A stretch of DNA of 64,000 nucleotides from Toxorhynchites rutilus septentrionalis (lineage: Eukaryota; Arthropoda; Insecta; Diptera; Culicidae): positions 112,404,035-112,468,034 of the forward strand of contig NC_073746.1 of assembly GCF_029784135.1 (NCBI RefSeq), written 5' to 3'. The notes beneath the pieces were generated by a model, which searched no databases, had not been told where the DNA came from, and saw nothing but the letters and a program-made list of their open reading frames with translations. The translations under genes were made by a program, and so were the position numbers. Below are positions 11,053-19,806 of this stretch, in pieces; the stretch's first letter is position 1; each line of letters opens with the position of its first letter.

Positions 11053-11936
11053 CTCCAAACTTTGTTGGATCGGATAGAAAAAACGGCTGAACGCATCAAT
11101 ATGAAATGTTCACAGGAGTTTAGGTGACACACTATGCTGAAAAATTACCTGCAAGCATTCAAATTTATTGAAATATTTGCAAAATTACAGGTTTTCTAAA
11201 ACACCATAAAAACGTAATTTTGACAATTTTTTCAAATTGATGCAAAAAAATCAATTTTTTTTCGTCAGAACAACAAATTAACTTTATACAATATTTATTA
11301 GAGTTTTCAATACTACCTCTCCGTTTGCGATGCGATAATTATTTATTAATTTATTTATCATCAAAGATTAAGGGATAACTTTTCATTCAGACAAAAATAT
11401 TTTTGTATGTAAAGGTTCTACATGAACGTTACAGGAATCAAATGAAAGCTGTTTGATAAGGTTAATTGGATTAATTTGGTTAGCAAAAATTGTGTTAGTC
11501 TACAAACAGTTTGAAGAAACAGAAAGAAATCGTTTTTTTTACCTCCTGATATTTTTTTCGACTATATCTACATACACCCAAATAAAAATGTGTTCATAAC
11601 ATATTCCAAAACAAGAAATTTCAAGCTTCAAAACGATATGCATCCCATCTTCATACATTGATTTTTCAAGAAGTTACAGAATTTAAAAAAAAACTTTGCA
11701 CAGAGGGTGATTTTTAGTCGAGTGAATATCTAAATAAAAATACAAATTAAAATATATTTATGCAAATAGATGTTTTTATCATGTACTTGCAATATTAAAA
11801 TGAAATACATTTTATTCTCTGTAAAGTTTTTTTCAAATTTTTATATATTGATTTTTAATGTTAAGCTCTGCAAAAATAAGGAAGCATAATGGATGTGTTT
11901 CGAATTCAGAACACCGATGTGAATACACCTCGATTG
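11053..11936. other. AT-rich stretch without recognised genes
   Basis: Long A/T runs and short ORFs only. I found no paired termini and no protein similarity. Confidence 0.4.
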
Positions 11937-12095
11937 AATCACAACAACGAAATAATGAGCTACCAAATTGATGGTACATCAGCTCCAATGAAGTTGTCTG
12001 GCATATCTTTGGTTTCCCAATTTATGAACGGGACCCAGCACTTATAAATTTATCCGTCCATATTAAAAACGGCAGCGCGTATTTTTTTTACCAAC
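11937..12095 (+). pseudogene. Helitron Rep/helicase protein fragment
   Basis: The segment encodes NHNNEIMSYQID and, after a +2 shift at about 11972, WYISSNEVVWHIFGFPIYER followed by DPALINLSVHIKNGSAYFF. This matches the conserved Helitron block usually written (R)YISSNEA.WRI..FPI.ER.P.V..L.VHL. It lies between the Rep and helicase domains of full-length proteins of more than 1,000 residues. Only about 50 residues survive, with one frameshift, so it is non-functional. Confidence 0.8.
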
Positions 12096-12591
12096 TGCAC
12101 ATCAATTTAACGAAATTATTATTGATTTTCTTTGTTTTATTTTTTCATTATGCGATAAAAATATATTACTTTTCTCACTTTACATCTGACATTGGAGAGA
12201 TCTGACATGCTTGATCTCTTACGATAAAAAAATACATTGAATTTTGTTTAATTTTTGTCGGCGGTCATCGTCTAAAACACTTAATTTCTCTGTATATCAA
12301 AGATCCCTTCTCCACATATCCGTTTGATCTTTATCAAAGAATGGCCCGTCATCACGCTTGGGTTCGGGAAGACCATATTCCCACGGTCCAATCCAATACA
12401 CGGTCAAACCTTCACGTATCTGCCCGATGTCCACGTGGAATCTATCCTTAATCGATCACAATCGATTAATTTTATAGATCGTTAAAACATTCAAACACAC
12501 TTACGGTACATAAGTTATTTTTTTATTTAACAGCTAAAATATTCACTAGGAATAATTTAAATGGCGGAACAACGTTTACCGGGTCAGCTAG
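11937..12591 (+). mobile_element. Helitron remnant with 3' terminus
   Basis: A helicase-region coding fragment (11937-12095) is followed by about 490 nt of non-coding DNA ending ACCGGGTCAGCTAG at 12591, next base T. The terminal CTAG followed by T is the Helitron 3' end rule (CTRR, insertion between A and T). A second element in this window ends with the same CCGGGTCAGCTAG (52523). The 5' end was not found. The coding and 3' parts have the same orientation, so they could be one deletion derivative, but they may also be independent. Confidence 0.6.
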
Positions 12592-13238
12592 TATATTTAT
12601 ATTTTTCATTTTTAATCCAAACATGGCCTTCTTTCCAAAGCTCTAATGATTTTTTATTGCATTAAATTTGGAACATTGAAGCCTTGCAGAGGCGTATAAG
12701 CTTTATTCAGGATTCAGAACGTTTCAAGGAACTGAGTCACCAGATAATCAGGACAATACTCCATTACCTTGGACTAGTCACTGTGTCTTTCGAAATAGTA
12801 TGGCCAAAATGTTGAGGAAAATATGGATCACGAATGCACACGTGCCAACATATGACTTTATAGATCAAAATCATTTTATTCGAAAATCTTCGTTTTAAAT
12901 AGAAATATATTTTCTTTTTCCCATATTGTATCATGAGGATCGTGTTCAATCACTCGTTATCACCTTCTGTTTTTTTTTTACTTTCCAATTTTTTTTCCAA
13001 TATTGTCTATTCTAAAGCTACACCACAAATTGACTTAAATGTAAAATTTCGTTAGAGGAATTTAAGTGTTTTAGATGGAAAATTTTGGAAAATTCGATAC
13101 TTTTTGTGAGTTTTCGTTACCGTGTACATGAAATTAGGAAAATCGAAAAAATTGAACGTTGGTCCCAACGAACTTTTTTTTTCTAGTGAATCAATACCAA
13201 CACACCTTCGCAACGCACCTTGATTTGTTTACTTCAGG
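12592..13238. other. AT-rich flank; right part is a repeat also seen at 42690-42790
   Basis: No gene is visible. From about 13130 the sequence (GAACGTTGG..., AACGAAC then T-run, then AATCAATACCAACACA) is a diverged copy of 42700-42790. This suggests 13020-15050 and 42690-43420 are two copies of one repeat, the first one split by H2A element copy A. Confidence 0.45.
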
Positions 13239-13654
13239 TTTTGACGTAGGACTACGTCTAACCGGAAGATATAGGGGGTGAAATGGAAATCTAGGCACTA
13301 AACAAGTAGGAAAAAATGCAAGATTTGGAACGCTTATAACTCGAGCATTTCTCAATAGATCGCAAAGGTTTTTGCATCAATTGATAGGAAATATATCTAC
13401 GCATCTATCATAACGAATAACATTTCATTTTTCTTGAGATAAATAATTGAATAATTGTGAAATATCAAGCATTGTCCAAATGCACTATGAGCCCATTTTT
13501 GATTGGTCCATTTTGTGCTCCTCAAATCGTACCGACCAAAACGGGCAACCAGAGCAGCAGCGAAATAGAATGAAGCACGATTGGAAAGGAAAAAGAAAAA
13601 AATATGAACGAAACATTGGTCGCAGTCTCACACATGCGTAATTCTCGAGCCAGC

Positions 13655-13710
13655 CAGTCAGCTTAAAAATCCCCGCTCCGCTGCCGTAACGATCATTCTC
13701 ATTCAAACCG
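13655..13710 (+). promoter_or_regulatory. Captured histone-type core promoter
   Basis: A TATA-like TTAAAAAT at 13663-13670 lies about 33 nt before TCATTCAAACC (from about 13698), which resembles an initiator. The H2A ATG follows at 13763 after a short leader. Two inverted CCAAT motifs (GATTGG at about 13501 and 13570) lie upstream. The same arrangement is present, reversed, at 34360-34460 and 60220-60300. This suggests a histone gene was taken with its promoter. Activity is inferred only. Confidence 0.5.
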
Positions 13711-13762
13711 TACACCACATCGGTTCGCATCACAACACATCAATAAACCAACCCAAGCAGCC

Positions 13763-13884
13763 ATGCCTGGACATGGCAAAGGAGGAAAAGTGAAAGTCTA
13801 CCTAGCCGGCGTTATATAGTTTCGGCCGCCGAAGTGATCGAGTTAGCTGGCAAAGCTGCTCGCGACGATAAGAAAACCCGCATT
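13763..13884 (+). pseudogene. Histone H2A pseudogene (internally deleted)
   Basis: The ATG at 13763 gives MPGHGKGGKVK, the N-terminal tail of H2A. An internal deletion of roughly 110 bp relative to copies B and C then joins directly to VYLAGVI. After a TAG and a shift the sequence continues AAEVIELAGKAARDDKKTRI, the alpha-2/alpha-3 region of H2A. The docking domain and C-tail are not recognisable. It is intronless and non-functional. Full-length H2A is about 124 residues. Confidence 0.85.
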
Positions 13885-14519
13885 CGGAACAGAACACATT
13901 CGGTTCGGTGGACATCAAGACAACAACAGGCAGTTGCAGCGAGTGGCGAGTGGCAAACGCAATCGCAAAACGGCATCAGGTAGCAGAAGAAAAAAAGTTT
14001 GTTCTTTATACAAACTGCTTTGGTGGCAAATCCAGAACAAGGCGGCATCGAGGGCGTTCGAAATGGTTTTTTTTTTTCAAAACCACGAGTACTAAGTTTT
14101 CTAAATTGGAACCATTCCATAAAACAAGGCGCTTTTCAGGGCCATTAAACCTTCCAAAAAAGAGTTTAGGAAATACAGTTCAATGCTTTCTAAAACAAAT
14201 GGTCGTGATGGACGTACATGGGGATCAAAGACAATGTAAAGATGTATTCCATGTACGGGGCTAGTTGGTGAGCCTTCATAAAAAAACGCAAAAACAGAAC
14301 GCCAAAGGTTCTTTTCAGAACCACCAACATGTTCATATAGAGTAAACAGTAAACTAATCCGTTTTTCAGGTAGATAGGTAGCTATTCACGTAGGAGAAGA
14401 AAATAAAACAATATATTTAAAATATATATTTAACAAAAGCTGTCCCCTTTGTATAGTCCTACGTCACTCCGGTTATGTCCCCGACATTACCCACCCGTCT
14501 TTTTAATTTATTTTCAATT

Positions 14520-15050
14520 GTTCGTAATAACCTTAGATAATGGTTGCCCGTAGGATCCCGTATGTGGAGGAGCTACAGGAAATGATCAGTACGTGTAACG
14601 AGGATTCTAATGAGATTGCTGGTGTGAATATTCTTCCGACGGACCGAATAATAACCTCCCAACCCTCTATGCCATTGTTTTTCGGCAGCATTTCGGTGCT
14701 CTGCAGGATTTTGAAAATGTTCGATTTTTCGGCAAATGGAAGAAATAATTCTTAAGCAATAATTAGGAATAAGGAATGATTCACTAAGAAATATTTCGTT
14801 TCTTTTCTTAAGAAATAATTCATTTCTTTACGGCCAACAATGACAATAGCAGCATATGCTTTGTTTGAAAGAAACTGCCTGCGGGTAATAAGTTAAAATT
14901 ACATGAAATAAGAAATGTCACATCTCACCTTAGATGGATTGATTTTGGTTTATACTTAGAGGCCTCCACCATCCAGCGCTTGTTCATCCCAGAATGTAAA
15001 ATTGATGCATTTATGAATATCATATACCTTGCTAATTGAAGTGACTTTTA
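14520..15050. repeat. Interspersed repeat, paralogue of 42915-43420
   Basis: The two segments align over about 450 bp with small indels, starting GATGGCGGTCCGTAGAAT / AATGGTTGCCCGTAGGAT and sharing GTGTGGAGGAGCT and AATAACCTCCCAACCCTC. Each opens with a short ORF (VRRI..VEEL.E.IST....SN) that is not conserved over its full length. The 42.9-kb copy lies inside a hAT element, so this may be decayed internal hAT sequence. I do not recognise a protein family. Confidence 0.6.
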
Positions 15051-15659
15051 GTTTGCAGTATGTTTGTGGTTGCAAAAAAGTGTAGGTTTCGACCAATGTT
15101 CAATTTTGACGTAGGATTACGGTTTTCGGGAACATATTGGAGTACAAATTGAAAATCGAAAATCGAGCACATCGTGAAAATTGTCCAATTTCAAACGCTT
15201 ATTGCTCAGTCATTTCATGATGGATTGATGAAATTTTTGCGTCAATCGATTTCGCCACTCCATAACAATTTTTTATATTGAAGAAAATAATGTATGTCAT
15301 GAAACTAACTATCGAACAACTGAAAAATCTCAACCCCTATCCTAACGGAAATACCCACTTCTGATTGGTCAAAAAATTGACGACACATGCGGTGGATCCC
15401 TAACAGAGACATCAAAATCAAGCTGCTCGGGGAAAATCGGAATTGCAAATACATAAAAGTAGGGGGAGCTTTTGATCCTACCGAAATATATTCCCCAACA
15501 GAGTCATCAAAATCAAGCTGCTTGGGGGAAATCGACATTGCAAATACATGAATGTAGGGTGAGTTTTTGTTCCTATCGAAATGTATTCCCTGACAGAGAC
15601 ATCAAAACCATGCTGCCTTGGGGAAATCGGCATTGCAAATATATGATAGTAGGGGGAAC

Positions 15660-16119
15660 CAGTGATCCCCGATTTTTGAAATTAATCGTTCATCAGCTAA
15701 TCGAATTCTTTTTAGCAGTTTGTTATTCGATACGATTAATCGCCCCAAATAATCGATTAATCGATTAATCGTCATACTGAGAGATATAATTAGTTAGACT
15801 AATATTTTTCATTTGCTAGAAAGCCATCTGGAAACAAAAAAGGTGTTCATTCCGCCTGAAAATCTATTATTATCTTCTACGCTCCCCTAAACTCGGAAAC
15901 GAATCTCAATTCGCGTTGACTGCATTGAGCTTCATTTGCGTTTTTAGGGGAACGTCAAAGATAATGATTGAATTTCAGGATAAAACTTGGATCGATTAAT
16001 CGACGAAAATTATTCGTTCGCTTCGATCATTGGTTGCGCAGTATTCGTTCGATTAATAATCGATTTCTGTAGGAAGTATTCGATTAATCGATTAATCGAA
16101 CGATTATCGGGGATCACTA
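15660..16119. mobile_element. hAT-like MITE inside D3
   Basis: Terminal inverted repeats are CAGTGATCCCCGAT (left) and ATCGGGGATCACTA (right), 13 of 14 matching. The insertion splits one of the tandem units of D3. The flanks GGGGGAAC and TTGGGAGC may be a decayed 8-bp duplication, as expected for hAT. The interior is rich in the palindrome ATCGATTAAT/ATTAATCGAT. Non-coding. Confidence 0.65.
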
Positions 16120-16805
16120 TTGGGAGCTTTTGTTCCTACCGAAATGTATTCTCTAACAGAGACATCTAAACCAAGCTGCCCGGGGGAAATCGGCATTGTA
16201 AATATATGCAATTCGGATGCATTTTTATGTTACAAGTAAGGTGAGTGATACGATTATTTCTAGCAAATGAAATTTAAATTTGGAACTTCAATGTTGGTTG
16301 CTTCGTGAAATTGTGAAGAGTCGTGTATTGTGAAAAATTTTGCACAAATGTAAGTGTAAAATTGTATATGACAACAGTTGTATTAAAAAACGACTTGATA
16401 TATGAAACGATTTATTTCAATTTTCATAAATAAAAACCCGCACAAGAACGGATCGTTTGGTTTAAGCTGTCTGTTTTGTTGTGTTCATTTTCACCCAAGG
16501 AAAGTTTATACGGCGAGAAAAATTGGAAAATTGAAAAAATATTAGAAAAAGTAATTTCCCATATGCTTTACATATAGTATTAGGTGTTGTTAGTCCAATT
16601 AAAATTCGCATTGGGTTGAATAAACACTCAGAAAGTAAAAATTATAAAAGAAAATTACCTTTCCATTTCAAATATGTTTTCTCTATATTAAAGTAACATG
16701 TTTTTACGGATGAGAAAAATTGATAATTGTGTTCGGTATTGGTAATTACTTTATATTACATTGGAGAGTTTTTTTTCTTTAATTCATCCATTCATAACAC
16801 AGGAG

Positions 16806-17405
16806 TGTAATATGATCACGCTTAAACCCAACTCATCAATATTCGAGGCCTCTAAGGCAATAAACCACCCCGAGGGCGCTGGGCGATATAAACATAAAAT
16901 GTGATACGATACCCGAGCCAGCAATCTGGCCCAAGGGTTCGTTTACTATTTATGATTGTATAACTCGACGCGCACCAAGGGCAGCGGCGAGTTTGTCTTC
17001 CTTCCGCCCCGCTGCGAGTTTAGCTAGCAGCAGAAATTTAACCAAACATGTGGCGCGCATCCGGCACACATGTTTCAGCACTTTCTTTTCCTATTTACTT
17101 TGACCCACAAAGAAGTGCTTTCTCTCTCTCTCCGAAGAACGCGTCTGACCAAGGCCATCACAGCCCACTCTAACTGCTGGTGCGATGCTCCGCCCAGCAT
17201 AATTTGTAAATATTCTGTGTAGAGTTTAAGCCTATTTTTGTAAACTAGTATTTAAGCCCCGAGAGTCTTTTCTTTGAATACAGATGTCAGTTGACAGAAT
17301 ACAGTAGAGAGGCGACGCTTGTACGAATAGCGTTTGTGTTTATTAATTTACCAAATCCGAAAGTCGACGCCACTGAATGGCGTAAGTTCCTTCTTCTCGT
17401 CTACA
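16806..17405 (+). repeat. Gypsy 5' LTR
   Basis: The LTR is 600 bp and starts TGTAATATGATC. A TATA-like TATTTAAG at 17249-17256 precedes an initiator-like TCAGTT at 17287-17292. The end differs from the right LTR at two bases within the last ten. A strong splice-donor match, GGC|GTAAGT, lies at 17379-17387. Confidence 0.95.
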
Positions 17406-17423
17406 TGGCGACCAGTGACACCG
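17406..17423 (+). promoter_or_regulatory. Gypsy primer-binding site, tRNA-Arg-like
   Basis: TGGCGACCAGTGACACC directly abuts the 5' LTR. It matches, with one extra base, the complement of the 3' end of tRNA-Arg(UCG) (TGGCGACCGTGACA), the primer class reported for 412-like elements. Identification rests on my recall of that tRNA's 3' end. Confidence 0.6.
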
Positions 17424-17501
17424 AGTCACGAGTGAACCGACAGATCCGATGCTGTTATCGCGTATTAAAGTGAATTTAAACGCAGAGTTTAGAGCCTACT
17501 G

Positions 17502-17560
17502 AGCAGAGGCAATGGTGAACTGCAAAGTTTAAAGCCTTTTAAAAACAAGAAGAAGAAGAA
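17502..17560 (+). mobile_element. 59-bp LINE/SINE 3'-tail insertion in gypsy leader
   Basis: The sequence AGCAGAGGC...AAGTTTAAAGCC...AAAAACAAGAAG(AAG)n is bounded by a perfect 8-bp duplication GCCTACTG (17494-17501, 17561-17568). It matches the 3' stem-loop of the LINE at 33290-33345. It is therefore a severely 5'-truncated target-primed insertion fixed in the gypsy 5' UTR. Confidence 0.75.
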
Positions 17561-18200
17561 GCCTACTGTTGTGTTGTGTGTGTTAGGTCCCAACCAACCG
17601 GGTACGGTGTGAATATGAATCATTTAAGCTAAGAAAAATTCGCTAAATGAACTTTTAAACCAACCGGACGCAGTGCAAGTGTGAATAAATTGAGTAACGA
17701 AACATTCAGCGAAAAGATGGTGAAAGTGAAAATCGGCAAAGCGGGGAAGAAATTGGACCCCAGCGGAAACTATTGAAGCCGTTTACGAAAAATTAGAATC
17801 GCAGACACAAGTGAAATCGTGAAGCTGACAGTAGCCACCTGGATAAATAACATTCGCAAGTCAAGCAGTATTTCAAAAAAAAAAAAAAAAAAAAAAAAAA
17901 ATGAACATCGATTTGGATCCAACTGGACACCCCTGAGATCTGACGGAAGCAGAGGCACCCACGCCCCCCCCACCCCCGAGAAGAGGACACTTGCGGAGAA
18001 AACGTGGCGTAAGTCAGACTCGAGTTAGTCTAATCCTTTTATATACGGATATCATGTAATAAATTTATAGTCGAGGCACAAAATATTTTTTATCGTAATA
18101 CCCACGCGGCAGTAGGAATAGGTAGTAGGAATTAGAAAAAAAAAAAAAAAAAAGCAATTACAATACCCACAAAATTGGTTTTACATATGTACCGTTGAAC

Positions 18201-18437
18201 ATGGGGTTATTTAATACCAAACCCGTTAGTAACACGGGCGACGCTCAAATCCAAATTTTAAATCACCTAGAGAACCACAGTGTAATGCACGAAGCTCAAG
18301 GAGCGATTATCTGCGTCACACTTGCCCTCACATCCATACTACTAATTTCGAAAATATACAAAGCATATAAGGCATGCATGAATGCACATGCTATGCAAGC
18401 GGCAAAAGCTCACGCAGCCGTAGTCGACACCGTCTAA
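18201..18437 (+). CDS. 78-aa single-pass membrane protein upstream of gag, putative myristoylated
   Basis: The first ATG is 18201; a longer frame upstream has no ATG. The protein starts MGLFNTKPVS, an N-myristoylation consensus (Gly2, Thr6). Residues 1-33 are polar. Residues 35-50 (AIICVTLALTSILLIS) form one membrane segment. It is followed at once by Lys51, Lys54, Lys57 and Cys59, then an Ala/His-rich tail to residue 78. It lies 90 nt ahead of gag, in a different frame. 412/mdg1-type elements are known to have small ORFs here. The layout (acyl site, short ectodomain or N-segment, TM, basic/Cys juxtamembrane region) resembles fusion-associated small transmembrane proteins. A membrane-fusion or cell-transfer role is inference, not shown. 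It could alternatively be a Gag-membrane adaptor. Confidence 0.75.
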   Translation: MGLFNTKPVSNTGDAQIQILNHLENHSVMHEAQGAIICVTLALTSILLISKIYKAYKACMNAHAMQAAKAHAAVVDTV

Positions 18438-18526
18438 AAGAATTCGAAAATTTTAAAACATGCGTTCGAACGCAACCTCAGCATAATAAATTCTTTACCG
18501 ATAACCATTTTTCCTTGTCTCCTTGA

Positions 18527-19789
18527 ATGGACGAAGTAACAAAGCTCATCCAATTGAATATACAAAAACTAAAACATATACACCTGACTATACAACAGGA
18601 ACTGGTCAGAAAACTAAGGAAAAGTACTTTAGCCAAACGCCTCACGGAAGCGGAAGCGCTCGTGAAACAGATTAAAAAATTGTCGTCCACGTTACTAGAC
18701 ACAACCCACGGCTCAGAAATCATAAAAATAACCGAAAAGGCGGACCAACTTTTGAACGCAATTAAGGCGTCAATCGAAAAGGGTAGACCAAGAACACTCA
18801 AGGAAATTGCGCTAGCCGTCCTATTTTGCCTCAGGTTACAAAGAAAACCGAAAATGGCTAGCATACTCGAAATAATCAAGACTACATCGTCTATAGTTCC
18901 GCAATTCGACGGAAACATAGACAAACTGAAAGCCTTCGCTGACGCTTTAAACTTGGTGAAAACATTTGAAACACCGGAAAACAAAGCAACCATAATTAAC
19001 GTCATACTAACCAAACTAGAGGGACGGGCGAGAAATGCCTTCACTGAAACACCGACATCGGTGAGCGAGATAAGCAAAATTTTAAAAGCTAAAATAACGA
19101 CCAGCCCACCGGAACAAGTTCTAGCTAAAATGGCTAACTTGAAACAAAACGGTGGAATCGAACAATTTTGCCTGGATTTAGAAAAATTGGTGTTCAGTTT
19201 GGAAACAGCGTACACCGCTAAAGAAATTCCGCCCCAAGTTGCCAAATCTATGGCAAACAAAGAAGGCGTCAAACATTTAGCCGGAGGGTTAAAAAACGAA
19301 AAAACCTCGCTCATCATAAGAGCAGGGAATTTCAATTCATACTCCGACGCGATGACTAAAGCGTTGGAGGAAAACTTAAATAATGCGAGCGCATCAGTAT
19401 TTGCATACTCGCAAACCAACAGAAACGCCAACCGTTTCAACAACAACGTTGACACACATTATAATAATTACAGGCGCAGGCCAAACGACTTCCATAACCG
19501 CGGTAGAAACCAAAACAATTTCAACCGCAACAATTTCAACCAAAATAATTTTCAAAACCAACCGCGTAATAACTATAACCGTTTTGGCCAGCAAAACCAA
19601 GTTCGAGACCAATTCTCAAACATAAACCCACAGCGAAATAACAACAACAACAATAGGCGGAATACAAATTTTAACCGCCCTCAGCAATACATCCGCCTAA
19701 CGGGAAACGAGTCACAACCGACGGACGCCCTCCAGTCCGAACCGGCATTGACATTGGAGGAAAACAAACATTACGGAGACCAACATTAA
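18527..19789 (+). CDS. Gypsy Gag polyprotein (420 aa)
   Basis: ATG 18527, TAA 19787-19789. Residues about 1-100 are Lys/Leu-rich and predicted helical (heptad-like, KLIQLNIQKLKHIHLTIQ). Residues about 120-290 contain the capsid-type block FDGNIDKLKAFADALNLV, ENKATIINVILTKLEGRA, and IEQFCLDLEKLVFSLETAY, matching retrotransposon Gag of the gypsy class. The C-terminal third is Asn/Arg-rich (repeated NNFNRNNFNQNN-type) with no CCHC zinc knuckle, as expected for 412/mdg1-like Gags that bind RNA through basic sequence. It forms virus-like particles in the cytoplasm. Uninterrupted. Pol follows in the -1 frame. Confidence 0.92.
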   Translation: MDEVTKLIQLNIQKLKHIHLTIQQELVRKLRKSTLAKRLTEAEALVKQIKKLSSTLLDTTHGSEIIKITEKADQLLNAIKASIEKGRPRTLKEIALAVLFCLRLQRKPKMASILEIIKTTSSIVPQFDGNIDKLKAFADALNLVKTFETPENKATIINVILTKLEGRARNAFTETPTSVSEISKILKAKITTSPPEQVLAKMANLKQNGGIEQFCLDLEKLVFSLETAYTAKEIPPQVAKSMANKEGVKHLAGGLKNEKTSLIIRAGNFNSYSDAMTKALEENLNNASASVFAYSQTNRNANRFNNNVDTHYNNYRRRPNDFHNRGRNQNNFNRNNFNQNNFQNQPRNNYNRFGQQNQVRDQFSNINPQRNNNNNNRRNTNFNRPQQYIRLTGNESQPTDALQSEPALTLEENKHYGDQH

Positions 19790-19806
19790 ATATTTTTAAA
19801 TGCGAC

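Larger units (their letters stand above)
13239..14505 (+). mobile_element. H2A-bearing element, copy A (shortened)
   Basis: The left end is TTTTGACGTAGGACTACGTC. The right end is TAGTCCTACGTCA, the stem-loop GGTTATGTC-CCC-GACATTACC (14471-14491) and a CCACCCGTC/T-rich border. The same ends bound copies B (26039-34838) and C (58183-60705). Copy A keeps only one histone unit and has lost the other. The rest is non-coding except for the H2A pseudogene. The related sequence at 42780-42920 lacks the element and serves as a diverged empty site. No transposase. Confidence 0.75.

Noticed and set aside
13239..13260. TGACGTA motifs as CREB-type transcription factor sites
   Set aside because: They coincide with repeat-family boundaries and paired near-palindromes; an element-end explanation fits better.
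13763..14264. A functional histone gene
   Set aside because: Deletion, stop and frameshift; no C-terminal H2A sequence.
18195..18200. Start of the small gypsy ORF at TTG 18195
   Set aside because: TTG is an unlikely start here; ATG at 18201 gives the myristoylation motif and is preferred.
18478..19455. 325-codon minus-strand ORF
   Set aside because: Exact antisense shadow of gag; no recognisable protein.
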